DNA of 64,000 bases from Haematococcus lacustris (GCA_030144725.1 JASKMD010000013.1:2566322-2630321); one strand, 5' to 3'. Counted from the first letter of the stretch, positions 53,983 to 64,000 are shown. Numbers and translations: made by a program. The notes: generated by a model not told the origin, from the letters alone.

Positions 53983-55842
53983 CAACTCAACTCAGGTTCC
54001 TTTGTTAGCCTGCCCTGATGTGTCCCAGCCTGCCCTGCCAACAGGACTGCCATGTTCTGTGTTAAGTGATGTGCCATGTAAGACTGCTGTGCCTTCTGAG
54101 GCTCGGTACCAACAGGCACATGTACTTGGGATGGTTGGACGTGATGGCAAGGTGAGATTCAGGTTTTCTGGCACCCTGAACCATGATCACAAGCTTTTGC
54201 CTTGCTGACGGTGGTGCTGATGACTCGTTCATCCGTCACATGTTTGTGTCTAAGCACAAGCTGCAACTGTATGAGTACCCGGTGGCTCTTCGTTATGAAG
54301 TTGCCAATAATTAACCGGTGTATTGCACGCACTATGTCAAGGCACACCTGTCCATCCAGCAATTCAGCTGCTTTTATAACTTGACTGTGATGCCTGAACT
54401 AGTGCATGAGTATGACATTCTGCTGGGTGCTGACTGGCTTACTGTGCATGGGGCTCTGGTCGATTACGTCGACAAGTCCCTTACCCTGCGTACCCCTAAG
54501 GGCAGGCCTGTGCTACTACCTTCAGCTATCAACAAAGGTGGGTCAGTGAACTGTACAGTTGAGTCTCAATCTACTGTAAACCCTGTAAAAGAAGCTTATG
54601 CTATACCCCCTAGTTTCCTTGAGCCTGGCTCAGGTGGTGTTTCTACACCCCTGTCCGCCAAAGAGGCTGCAAGATGGCTCAAGCAAGGTGGTACAGGTGT
54701 GGTGGCATTGGTCTCTTATGAGAACTTGCAAGACCCACCTGGCGTACCCCCTGAGCAGGCAGCACAATTGAAGAGCCTCCTTATGGAGTACTCTGATGTG
54801 TTTCAGCCTATAACTGGGTTGCCTCCTGCGCGTAACGTGGGGCATTCCATTCCCTTGCAGGAAGGTGCTAAGCCTCCTGCAAGGCCCAGTTATAGGATGA
54901 GTAAGCCAGAACAGGATGAGGTTAAGAAACAGGTCACTGACATGCTATCCAAAGGGTTGATTGAGCCTAGCACATCCCCTTATGCAGCGCCCGTTATTTT
55001 TGTAAAGAAGAAAACTGGAGAACTACGTATGTGCGTAGACTATCGTCAACTCAATAAACTCACCATTCGTGACCAATACCCTCTACCAAGGATTGATGAT
55101 CTATTTGATAAACTTTCTGGTATGACCGTGTTCTCTTCCCTGGATCTCCAGGCTGGTTACCATCAGATCAGGATCCCTGATGAAGATATTCCTAAAACTG
55201 CGTTTAGGACACCCATAGGCCATTACCAATACAAAGTTCTGTGCTTTGGTCTAACCAATGCACCGGCCACGTTTCAACGTGCCATGAACCAGGCGTTTGC
55301 CGAGGTGATTGACAAGTGTGCCCTTGTATACCTTGATGACATTTTAATCATGTCCAAGTCTATCAAGGAACACCTCGTCCACCTTCGTGAAGTATTCGAT
55401 TTGTTGAGGAAACACAAATACTTTGCTAAACTTTCTAAGTGTGATTTCATGAAAGAGTCTTTACCTTTCCTGGGGCACATCATCTCTAAAGATGGTGTAG
55501 CTGTAGACCCCAGTAAGGTGGCTGCAATAAAAGACTGGCCTGTTCCTTCGAACCTGACAGCCTTGCAGTCATTCCTTGGCATGGCCAATTATGTACGTAA
55601 ATTTGTACATAATTTCAGTGCCATTGCAGCTCCACTCACTAATCTGACTGGACCTGAAGGCAAATCTTTTAACTGGGAGGAGTGGCCTAAACCTCAGTTA
55701 GATGCCTTCAACGCTGTAAAGCAGGCAGTCATGCGTGTGCCTATGCTCCGCCTTCCTGATACAACCAAACCTTTCCAAGTCTACTGTGACGCTTCATTAC
55801 TGGGTGTTGGGGCAGTCTTGATGCAGGATGGTTATCCCCTTG
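53983..55842 (+). pseudogene. pol: Y pol: protease and reverse transcriptase, damaged
   Basis: The protease carries DGGADDS where X has DSGADAS, so the catalytic DSG is lost. A one-base frameshift near 54200 and a TAA at about 54313 (CAG in X) interrupt it. From 54318 the frame is open: LLGADWLTVHGALVDYVDKS, RMCVDYRQLNKLTIRDQYPL, LDLQAGYHQIRI, then the catalytic YLDD at 55329-55340, and the RNase H start (YCDASLLGVGAVLMQDGYPL), where the first foldback element is inserted. Confidence 0.9.
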
Positions 55843-55993
55843 CACTCCTACAAATTAGTCCCTGCGTTTTTCCCTGCGCTTTTGTCAACCTTGTCCAAAT
55901 GGGCTGTTGGTAGCTTGTAATGTGAGGATTCCATCCCAAAAGAAATCAGGTCAAAAAAATCAAAGGCGGAGGCTGGGCGGCCCGTGGCGTTCA

Positions 55994-56575
55994 CGCAGGG
56001 ACGGATGCAGGGATGGAGGGGGGGGCGCAGGGACGAGTGCAGGGATGGAAGGCGGAGCGCAGGGATGGACGCAGGGATGACTTGGGGGTGCAGGGACGAA
56101 TGCAGGGATGGAAGGGGGGACGCAGGGACGGATGCAGGGATGAGCGCAGGGACGAGTGCAGGGATTTCGGGCGCAGGGACGAGTGCAGGGATAAGCGCAG
56201 GGACGAGTGCAGGGATTTCGGGCGCAGGGACGAGTGCAGGGATGAGCGCAGGGACGAGTGCAGGGACGAGTGCAGGGACGAGTGCAGGGATTTCGGGCGC
56301 AGAGACGAGTGCAGGGACGAGCGCAGGGACGAGTGCAGGGATTTCGGGCGCAGGGACGAGTGCAGGGACGAGCGCAGGGACGAGTGCAGGGACGAGTGCA
56401 GGGACGAGTGCAGGGATTTCGGGCGCAGGGACGAGTGCAGGGATGAGCGCAGGGACGAGTGCAGGGATTTCGGGCGCAGGGACGAGTGCAGGGACGAGCG
56501 CAGGGACGAGTGCAGGGATTTCGGGCGCAGGGACGATTGCAGGGACGAGCGCAGGGACGAGTGCAGGGACCGACG
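55994..56575. repeat. Left-arm minisatellite of foldback copy 1 (GCAGGGACGAGT)
   Basis: 12-bp units GCAGGGACGAGT/GAGC, with GCAGGGATTTCGGGC every few units. The GCAGGGA core also occurs in the element's terminal repeat. Confidence 0.95.
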
Positions 56576-56914
56576 GAGAGGTTGTAGGAACGTGCATGAT
56601 GCTTACAGCAGTGTCTAACACGAGCACAAATAACCTTCTCCGTGTTTGCTACATCCAACTACATACATCACATCCATCTACTGCGATCATTTAGGCTGGA
56701 GGCTGGCTGCTGCATGTCAGCTGGCTCCTGCCTGTAAGCTGGCTGCCACCAAGCTGCTACGGCCTCGTGGCTGCTGATCCTGGCTTGCACCACTGCTCCA
56801 TTGCCACACCACTGCCAAGAGGCTGTTGCACCCCTGCACAACAACAACATGCACGCAAGGGGACATGGGCACATGAGCACACACCTTACTGATGAAGGAC
56901 GCACCCACGACGTT

Positions 56915-57495
56915 AATCAGGCAGGCAACACAGATGTGGTGGAACGTGACGCTATATAGATGAAGCGCGACTGGTGCTGCGTGACTGCTACCACGAAAAC
57001 GGCGGCTGCACCGCATTGCGACATCGCACCTGACATAGTGTACGAGTGCAGTCCGGATCCTGCAAGCCTGCGAGCGTGCAAGCCGGCAGACCTGCAAGCC
57101 ACGAGGCGGCAAGACACATCGCACATCGCTCAATTGCCAGCCGAAGCCACTTACCACCACTAGCGTGCAACGGGCCCTCCTCTGTGGCAGCCACCAGCCA
57201 GGCCTTGCCAGTTTCTCGTCGCCTGATCCCGCTTGGGGAAGCAATATGTGTGCTGCCTTGTATCCTAAGGGATGAACGATGCCGCCGTTAGAACTGCTCT
57301 ACAACACGCAAACTTCGTCACTCGCAAGCTTCGCGATTCACTAACTTTGAAAGTTCACTAACCAAGATAGCGCTTATTCAGACTGTGCTAGGCCTTGTCG
57401 GGAACGTACAGCGATGTATTGGCAAAGGCTTGCGTCAAGATTGGCCTTAGTAGGAGGAATGAAGGTGCACCGACAAGGCTCCCAGGTTGCAGATG
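56915..57495. other. Unpaired centre of foldback copy 1
   Basis: 581 bp of unique sequence. No ORF with recognisable similarity; possibly a captured fragment. Confidence 0.5.
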
Positions 57496-57829
57496 AACGT
57501 CGTGGGTGCGTCCTTCATCAGTAAGGTGTGTGCTCTTGTGCACATGTCCCCTTGTGTGCATGTTGTTGTTGTGCAGGGGTGCAGCAGCCTCTTGGCAGTG
57601 GTGTGGCAATGGAGCAGTGGTGCAAGCCAGGATCAGCAGCCACGAGGCCGTAGCAGCTTGGTGGCAGCCAGCTTACATGCAGGAGCCAGCTGACATGCAG
57701 CAGCCAGCCTCCAGCCTAAATGATCGCAGTAGATGGATGTGATGTATGTAGTTGGATGTAGCAAACATAGAGAAGGTTATTTATGCTCGTGTTAGGCACT
57801 GCTGTAAGCATCATGCACGTTCCTACAAT

Positions 57830-58430
57830 CCCTGCGTCGGTCCCTGCGCTCGTCCCTGCACTCGTCCCTGCGCTCGTCCCTGCACTCGTCCCTGCGCCCG
57901 TCATCCCTGCACTCGTCCCTGCGCTCGTCCCTGCACTCGTCCCTGCGCCCGCAATCCCTGCACTCGTCCCTGCGCCCGCAATCCCTGCACTCGTCCCTGC
58001 GCTCGTCCCTGCACTCGTCCCTGCGCTCGTCCCTGCACTCGTCCCTGCGCCCGCAATCCCTGCACTCGTCCCTGCGCTCGTCCCTGCACTCGTCCCTGCG
58101 CTCGTCCCTGCACTCGTCCCTGCGCCCGCAATCCCTGCACTCGTCCCTGCGCCCGAAATCCCTGCACTCGTCCCTGCGCTCGTCCCTGCACTCGTCCCTG
58201 CGCCCGTCATCCCTGCACTCGTCCCTGCGCTCGTCCCTGCACTCGTCCCTGCGCCCGCAATCCCTGCATCCGTCCCTGCACTCGTCCCTGCACTCGTCCC
58301 TGCGTCCCCAATCCATCCCTGCGTCCATCCCTGCGCTCCACCTCCATCCCTGCATTCGTCCCTGCACCCCCCCTTCCATCCCTGCACTCGTCCCTGCGCC
58401 CCCCCCTCCATCCCTGCATCCGTCCCTGCG
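57830..58430. repeat. Right-arm minisatellite of foldback copy 1 (ACTCGTCCCTGC)
   Basis: Reverse complement of the left-arm array, with the same interrupting units but a different unit order. The arms have therefore rearranged independently. Confidence 0.95.
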
Positions 58431-58593
58431 TGAACGGCACGGACCGCCCAGCCTTTGCCTTTGATTTTTTTGACCTGATTTCTTTTGGGATGGAATCCTT
58501 ACATCACAAGCTACCAACTGGCCAAGTTTCAGTCCATTTGGACAAGGTTGACAAAAGCGCAGGGAAAAACGCAGGGACTAATTTGTAGGAGTG

Positions 58594-60129
58594 TGCTTAT
58601 TATTCTCGTAAGCTTACAAAGGCTGAAAAGAATTATACCACTGGGGAACAGGAAACACTGGCTATTATTGCTGCGTGTACACAGTGGCGATGCTACCTTG
58701 AAGGTGTGCAATTCACACTGTATATTGATCACCGCCCTCTAGAGGCACTACCTACGCAGTCTACACTGTCCCGTAGGCAGAGCCGCTGGTTGGAATTCCT
58801 GTCCCGATTTGATTACACCATCAAATACCTACTTGGCAACACTAATCCTGCAGACCCACTGTCACGTATTCCAGTAACTTCAGCGACGGCTAAGACTGAT
58901 CCTGACAAAATCCTGGTGACGACCAGGCAGCAGAAGCGGAGATTACAGGAGGGGGAGGAAGCCGGTGCGGGTACACCGTTGGGCAGCGGCAGCGGGGGCA
59001 GCGAACAGCAGCCTGCCGCTGGATCAGACCCTGACCATGATGCTGACTCTGATGATGCTCTAAAGCCATCAGAGCCTAAGCGGTTAAGGTGGGCTGACCC
59101 GGTCTCTAATGACTGTGAGGCACAGCTCCCTGAGTGTCCTGGTCACCCGTCTCAGGTCACAGATTGGCTAATTAGTGCCTATAGCACTTATCCCGCCTTT
59201 GCTGAACCTAATGAGGAGTGGGAAATGACCCAGGAGGGACTGTGGCGACATCTTGATAAAGGCACTATTATAGTCCCTAATGATATTCAGCTGCGAGAGC
59301 ATATTTTGCACGAAATGCATGATGCTAAGTATGCTGGCCATGTTGGCATCACCAAGACCTTGGAGCGTGTGCGCAGGGTGTTCTGGTGGAAAACTATGCG
59401 CACTGATGTTAGACACTATGTGGCTAATTGTGATGCATGCCAACGTAACAAAGCTTCTCGCCAGGTTCCTGGTGGGTTGCTAAATCCCTTGTATATACCT
59501 GGGTACCGCTGGGAATCTGTCACCATGGATTTGGTGGTTAAGCTTCCAGTCGGTGTGCATGGCTATGACTCAATCTGTGTGGTGGTGGATCGTCTTTCAA
59601 AGATGGTTCACCTAATCCCATGCATTGAAGCCATGGATGCTAAAGAGTTTGCTGAACTTTACATTGACCACGTATTTAAATACCATGGCCTATCTAAAGT
59701 TACCATCTCTGATCGTGGTGCGACCTTTAACAATCAGTTCTGGATTGAGGTCAGGAAGCTGATAGGCGTAGACGCTGCTTTCAGCACTGCGTATCATCCA
59801 GAGTCTAATGGGCAAACCGAGCGTACTAATCAAATTGTGGAAGAAATGCTTAGACATTATATCCTGCCTACCCAGGTTGATTGGCCTAGACATCTGGCTT
59901 TTGCCGAGTTTGCCATTAATAATTCCTGGCAGGAGTCCATTCAGTCTACACCATTCCTGGTGAACTATGGACAGTCACCCATTACGCCTATGCTGCATAA
60001 GCTGCCCAGGCCGTGCCTCTCGCCCTCCGCTGAGAGCTTTGCCAAGAAGTGGGAGCATGAGGTGAAGCATGCCCAGGAGTGCATGAGGGTGGCTCAGGAC
60101 CGCCAAGAAAGGTATGAGAACAAGCGTAG
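58594..60129 (+). CDS. pol: Y pol: RNase H end and integrase
   Basis: Continues RNase H (YTTGEQETLAII, YIDHRPLEALPTQ), then a variable acidic linker. The integrase HHCC zinc domain shows HILHEMHDAKYAGHVGI and CDACQRNK. The DDE core shows TMDLVVKLPVG, DRGATFNNQFW and ESNGQTERTNQIVEE. The frame is open over the whole block until foldback copy 2 interrupts it after NKRS. Confidence 0.92.
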
Positions 60130-60473
60130 CACTCCTACAATTTAGTCCCTGCGTTTGTCCCTGCGTTCTACCGACCTTGTCCGATCGGGCTGAAAATTTG
60201 ATAGATGACAGTTTTCAGAAAATAAAACATATTTTTCAAGAAAAATGTTTGGAAAAATCCAAAAGCTGTTGCGCTGTGGCCCGTAACCTATCCCTGCACT
60301 TATCCCTGCACTCTAGCCACAGGGCCACAGCGCAGCCGCCTTTGATTTTTTCATAAAAAATTTTCTGAAAAAATGTTTTATTTTCTGCAAACTACCATCT
60401 ATCAAAATTTCAGCCCTATCGGACAAGGTCGGTAGAACGCAGGGACGGACGCAGGAATTAATTTGTAGGAGTG
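60130..60473. mobile_element. Foldback element copy 2 (344 bp)
   Basis: Ends CACTCCTACAATTTAG; duplication AG (60128-60129, 60474-60475). The whole element folds on itself: terminal GTCCCTGCG, AT-rich middle (TTTTCAGAAAATAAAACAT), and GCGCTGTGGCCC pairing with GGGCCACAGCGC near the centre. Confidence 0.9.
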
Positions 60474-60727
60474 AGGCGTGATGTCACGTTCAGCGTGGGT
60501 GACAGTGTCTTGCTGAGCACCAAGAACCTGCGCAATGCACCAAGCAAAGCACGTAAGTTCTTGCCTAGGTATGTGGGGCCTTTCAAGGTCACAGGTAGGC
60601 TAGGTGAGTCTGCCTACAGGTTGGAGCTACCTCCCACCATGAGCAGGTTGCACCCCGTGTTTCATGTGTCAATTCTTAAGAAGTACACTGGCAGCCAGGG
60701 GTTCCACCCCCCTCCTGTGTTGGAGTG
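60474..60727 (+). CDS. pol: Y pol: integrase C-terminal GPY/F module
   Basis: Resumes in frame after copy 2 (RRDVTFSVGDSVLLSTKNLR), then YVGPFKVTGRLGESAYRLEL and MSRLHPVFHVSILKKY. Typical of Ty3/gypsy integrases that carry a chromodomain. Confidence 0.88.
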
Positions 60728-61076
60728 CACTCCTACAATTTAGTCCCTGCGTTTGTCCCTGCGTTCTACCGACCTTGTCCGATCGGGCTGAAAATTTGAT
60801 AGATGGCAGTTTTCAGAAAATAAAACATATTTTTCAAGAGAAATATTTGGAAAAATCCAAAAGCTGTTGCGCTGTGGCCCGCAACCTATCCCTGCACTCA
60901 TCCCTGCACTCTAGCCACAGGGCCACAGCGCAGCCGCCTTTGATTTTTTACAAATAATATTTTATCTGAAAAATATGTTTTATATTCTGCAAACTACCAT
61001 CTATCAAAATTTCAGCCCGATCGGACAAGGTTGGTCAAAACGCAGGGACGGACGCAGGGATTAATTTGTAGGAGTG
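60728..61076. mobile_element. Foldback element copy 3 (349 bp)
   Basis: Nearly identical to copy 2. Duplication TG (60726-60727, 61077-61078). Excision restores the frame as VLEWLEDAP. Confidence 0.9.
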
Positions 61077-61271
61077 TGGCTGGAAGATGCTCCTCACTAT
61101 GAAGTGCATAGCCTGTTGAATCACAGGCAGGTACGGTTCAAGAAGCGCATGGAGTACCTGGTCAAGTGGACTGGCTATGATGACACCTATAACACTTGGG
61201 AGCCAGAAGCTAACCTAGCTGGTGCTCCTCAGATCTTGTCTAGGTATAAGGCTGTGCATAACCTGCCTTGA
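61077..61271 (+). CDS. pol: Y pol: C-terminal chromodomain
   Basis: EYLVKWTGYDDTYNTWEPEA matches the chromodomain core (aromatic and acidic residues that read methylated histone tails), which in chromoviruses directs integration to heterochromatin. Stop TGA at 61269-61271. Confidence 0.92.
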   Translation, partial: WLEDAPHYEVHSLLNHRQVRFKKRMEYLVKWTGYDDTYNTWEPEANLAGAPQILSRYKAVHNLP

Positions 61272-61483
61272 TGTTTGTTGTCCTAAGTGACTTATGTCAC
61301 CTGGCCTGGTTCTATGACCATAGTCTCCATGTGACACCTTATGGTGTTGCATGCTTGTCTGTGGGTGATTGGTACCCTTATGGGTCAGTCTGTTTGTTAG
61401 TGGTCTCTATAGACTGCGAGCCTCGGTGCCTCGGGTTATCCCCAAGTACCTTGGCGGAACGGATCTCTTAAGAGGGGGAGGAA
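61272..61483 (+). other. Y 3' noncoding region with polypurine tract
   Basis: About 200 bp without a supported gene. The tract AAGAGGGGGAGGAA (61470-61483) abuts the 3' LTR and would prime plus-strand synthesis. Confidence 0.85.
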
Positions 61484-61713
61484 TGTAACGGCGCGCGTCC
61501 GCGTGTCCGTATTCCACACTTTAGCAGAGTGACTGGGGAGGTCACTGGTGGGCTGTACACTGCCCACCATTCGGGTTCAACTCCCGGGGGTCCCGTTCTA
61601 AACCCAAGCCCAGTTGTTGTGTGAAGAGTGCGGTAGTAATGCAGTGGCGCTAATTATTACAACGACATGCTGCTCACTCTGTAAGAGTAAAGGCAGCGGC
61701 TGGCGCCGTGACA
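61484..61713 (+). repeat. 3' LTR of chromovirus Y (230 bp)
   Basis: Same length as the 5' LTR, with two differences seen (GTTGTTGTG for GTTGCTGTG; GTAAGAGTAAA for GTAAGATTAAA). Followed by the CAGCT duplication. Confidence 0.95.
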
Positions 61714-62376
61714 CAGCTGCGCATCAACAGCTTCTGCTGCATGTGCCTGTTGAATGTCATGCCTGACCTGGTTCATGCTTATGACGTGCTCCTGGGTGCT
61801 GACTGGTTGACTGTGCAGGGAGCCTTGGTCGACTACGTCGACAAGACTCTTACCCTGCGCACTCCCCAAGGTAATAAAACCTTGCACCCACACACAGGTG
61901 ACCAGAGTGCTGCTGGCCAGTGTGCTGCCACAAGGCCACCTGGATCCACCCACTCACTGCCCCGCCCACCTGCTGCTGTCCTTGCTGTTGTGTCCAAAGC
62001 CAATCCAAAGGCTCTTGTGACAGCAAAGCAAGCAGCCAGATGGCTGCGTAAGGGTGGCTCAGCCATGGTAGCTATGGTGTCTCTGGAAGACCTTGCCTTA
62101 CCAGTAGACGCTGTGTCCCATGTACAGAGGCAGCACCTGCAGGATTTGCTTGATGAATACTCTGATGTATTCCAACCTATCACAGGACTCCCGCCAGAGC
62201 GTGCAGTAGGGCACTCCATCCCCTTGCAGCCTGATAGCAAGCCTCCAGCTAGGCCCAGCTATAGGATGTCCAAACCTGAGCAAGATGAACTGCGTAAACA
62301 GATCACTGACTTGCTAGCTAAAGGCTTGATAGAGCCTAGCTCATCACCCTATGCTGCACCTGTGCTGTTTGTCTAG
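61714..62376 (+). pseudogene. pol: X pol continued: protease end and RT start, ends at a TAG
   Basis: Resumes the X frame (RINSFCCMCLLNVMP, LLGADWLTVQGALVDYVDKT). Ends at TAG 62374-62376, where Y has AAG (FVKKK). A single base change explains it. Confidence 0.88.
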
Positions 62377-63756
62377 AAGAAATCAGGTGAGCTGCGCATG
62401 TGTATTGACTACCTCCAGCTAAATAAAATTACAATTAGGGACCAGTATCCTTTGCCACGCATTGATGATCTGTTTGATCAGCTAGCAGGAAAAACTGTGT
62501 TCTCCTCCCTCGATCTGCAGGCTGGTTACCACCAGATTCGCATCCCGGCTGAGGATGTCCCTAAAACCGCGTTCAGGACTCCCATGGGGCACTACCAATT
62601 CAAGGTACTGTGTTTTGGCCTGACAAATGCTCCTGCCACGTTCCAACGTGTAATGAATGAAGCATTTGCTGAGGTGATCAATGACTGTGCACTCGTGTAC
62701 CTTGATGACATCCTAGTGATGTCCAAGGACAGTGAGGAGCACCTAGTCCACCTTAGGCGTGTGTTTGACTTACTGCGTAAAAATAAATTTTATGCTAAGC
62801 TATCTAAATGTGAATTTATGCAGAGAACATTAAAGTTCCTGGGCCATATTATTAGTGCTCAAGGCATCTCTGTTGACCCGTGTAAAGTTACTGCAATCTC
62901 TGAATGGCCAGTACCTACTAGCCTCAAAACCCTGCAGTCTTTCCTGGGCGCTGCTAACTATGTACGTAAATTTGTACATAATTTTAGCACTATTGCTGCA
63001 CCCCTCACTAACCTGACTGGCCCCAAGAAGGAGTCCTTCCCTTGGAAGGCATGGCCTCAGGCTGAGCCTGATGCATTCAATGCTCTGAAGCAGGCCATTT
63101 CTAATGTGCCTATGCTCAAGCTTCCTGATCACAGCAAGCCGTTTCATGTGCACTGCGATGCGTCCCTTGAGGGCATCGGTGCAGTCCTGATGCAGGATGG
63201 CTACCCATTGGCGTACTACTCCTGGAAATTAATTCCTGCTGAGATTAATTACACCACGGGCGAACAGGAACTGCTGGCATTGGTATCTGCTTGCCAACAG
63301 TGGCGATGCTACCTGGAAGGGGTACCATTCACACTGTACACAGATCACAAGCCGCTCATCTCTCTGCCTACTCAAACTATACTCTCACGCAGGCAGACTA
63401 GATGGATGGAATTCCTGGCCCGCTTCTCATATACCATTGAATATCTACCTGGTATATCAAATCCTGCTGACCCATTGTCACGCATTCCAGCAGCCCCATT
63501 GCAGACGTGTAAGGGCTCTGGTGCAGATAATGTGCGTAGTATTCTAGTGACGACTAGAAGCCAGCGTCGTTCTCAGGAGGGGGAGGAAACTTGTGCTGAG
63601 GCGCAGAAAAACAGTGCTGGTGGTGCCGCTGCGCCACCCACACAGCCACCACCAAGCCATGGTGCTGGTGCTGCCGTCAGGCCACCCACTAAGCGTGTCA
63701 CTTGGGCTGCTGATATACCAGCAGATGGAGAACCCAGTGCACCCAAACCTGCATGA
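62377..63756 (+). CDS. pol: X pol continued: reverse transcriptase and RNase H
   Basis: Open from the stop above to TGA 63754. RT blocks CIDYLQLNKITIRDQYPL (Arg-to-Leu change in the usual YRQLN), LDLQAGYHQIRI, FGLTNAPATFQRVM and YLDD at 62698-62709. RNase H with HCDASLEGIGAVLMQDGYPL, YTTGEQELLALV, YTDHKPL. Here RNase H is uninterrupted. Confidence 0.9.
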   Translation, partial: KKSGELRMCIDYLQLNKITIRDQYPLPRIDDLFDQLAGKTVFSSLDLQAGYHQIRIPAEDVPKTAFRTPMGHYQFKVLCFGLTNAPATFQRVMNEAFAEVINDCALVYLDDILVMSKDSEEHLVHLRRVFDLLRKNKFYAKLSKCEFMQRTLKFLGHIISAQGISVDPCKVTAISEWPVPTSLKTLQSFLGAANYVRKFVHNFSTIAAPLTNLTGPKKESFPWKAWPQAEPDAFNALKQAISNVPMLKLPDHSKPFHVHCDASLEGIGAVLMQDGYPLAYYSWKLIPAEINYTTGEQELLALVSACQQWRCYLEGVPFTLYTDHKPLISLPTQTILSRRQTRWMEFLARFSYTIEYLPGISNPADPLSRIPAAPLQTCKGSGADNVRSILVTTRSQRRSQEGEETCAEAQKNSAGGAAAPPTQPPPSHGAGAAVRPPTKRVTWAADIPADGEPSAPKPA

Positions 63757-64000
63757 GTGGTTGGTCAGAGCTTATGCTGCTGATTCCAACTTCACCAAGC
63801 GTAGGAAGACAAAGAACTTTTACCTGGATGAACATGGCTTATGGAGACATCAAAAGAGACGTACAGTCATTGTGCCCCGTGACAAACAGCTACGAGAGCA
63901 TATCCTGCACGAGATGCACGATGCTAAGTATGCTGGCCACGTTGGGATCACTAAGACATTGGAACGTGTCATGCGTGTGTTCTGGTGGAAACACTTACGC
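63757..64000 (+). pseudogene. pol: X pol: integrase start, out of frame, cut by the window edge
   Basis: In the next frame from about 63735: HEWLVRAYAADSNFTKRRK and the zinc-domain HILHEMHDAKYAGHVGI. A frameshift near 63735 separates it from RNase H. The rest of integrase and the 3' LTR are outside. Confidence 0.8.

Larger units (their letters stand above)
55843..58593. mobile_element. Foldback DNA element copy 1 (2751 bp), CACTCC ends
   Basis: Ends CACTCCTACAAATTAG and its reverse complement; 2-bp duplication TG (55841-55842, 58594-58595). Left arm 55843-56914 and right arm 57496-58593 are inverted repeats over about 1.07 kb around a 581-bp spacer. Excision rejoins RNase H as YPLA-YYS. No transposase. 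Confidence 0.9.
46108..61713 (+). mobile_element. Ty3/gypsy chromovirus Y, inserted in X, itself carrying four DNA elements
   Basis: Two 230-bp LTRs flank the element and the 5-bp target duplication CAGCT lies at 46103-46107 and 61714-61718. Subtracting the four nested insertions (6011, 2751, 344 and 349 bp plus 2-bp duplications) leaves about 6.1 kb, a normal size. Gene order gag, PR, RT, RNase H, INT with GPY/F module and chromodomain makes it a chromovirus. The LTRs differ at about 2 positions, so insertion is recent. Confidence 0.95.
43757..64000 (+). mobile_element. Ty3/gypsy retrotransposon X, split by element Y and cut by the window edge
   Basis: 5' LTR, primer site, gag and the start of pol occupy 43757-46107. 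After the Y insertion, pol resumes at 61714 and runs to the window end. Order PR-RT-RNase H-INT identifies Ty3/gypsy (Metaviridae-type). It lies in LINE F; the putative target copy CAGCA (43752-43756) can be confirmed only beyond 64000. Confidence 0.9.

Overview
The window looks like nuclear DNA of a green alga, probably a core chlorophyte (Chlorophyceae). The basis is very high G+C, intron-rich coding DNA with G/C-rich hexanucleotide repeats, a spliced ATR-family checkpoint-kinase gene, an L1-type LINE, a Ty3/gypsy chromovirus, and TGTAA (the usual green-algal polyadenylation signal) about 12 nt before the LINE poly(A) tails. Species cannot be named from sequence alone. There are two runs of exactly 500 N (15957-16456, 32609-33108), which read as scaffold gaps of unknown true length.

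Region 1 (about 1.3-15.7 kb, + strand) is the 5' and middle part of an ATR-like gene. I traced 24 exons whose GT/AG borders and codon phases chain together; they cover the HEAT-repeat half, a UME-like region and the start of the FAT domain. The kinase domain is not in the window: the gene runs into the first gap and the other side is retrotransposon. Three single-base-scale frame breaks (about 4.4, 14.36 and 15.64 kb) are either assembly errors or decay.

Region 2 (16.5-43.8 kb) is an array of copies of one L1-like LINE, nearly all on the - strand. Copy C (22.4-32.6 kb) keeps both ORFs: a 1426-aa low-complexity ORF1 and an ORF2 with APE-type endonuclease, reverse transcriptase and a C-terminal zinc motif. 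Copies A and B are 5'-inverted (twin-priming type). Copies D, E and F are joined head to tail, with the poly(A) of one fused directly to the next copy. B looks like a recombinant between A and C.

Region 3 (43.8-64.0 kb) is a four-level nest. LINE F is split by Ty3/gypsy element X at CAGCA (43757). X is split in its protease region by chromovirus Y (46108-61713, 230-bp LTRs, target duplication CAGCT). Y is split by four non-autonomous CACTC-ended DNA elements: a 6-kb element (Z) and three members of one foldback family (2751, 344 and 349 bp). Each has a 2-bp target duplication, and the Y pol frame reads on across every insertion site. Z and the large foldback carry minisatellites as inverted subterminal arms, resembling the subterminal repeats that CACTA transposases bind. 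The two Y LTRs differ at only about 2 of 230 positions, so all four DNA-element insertions are probably recent.
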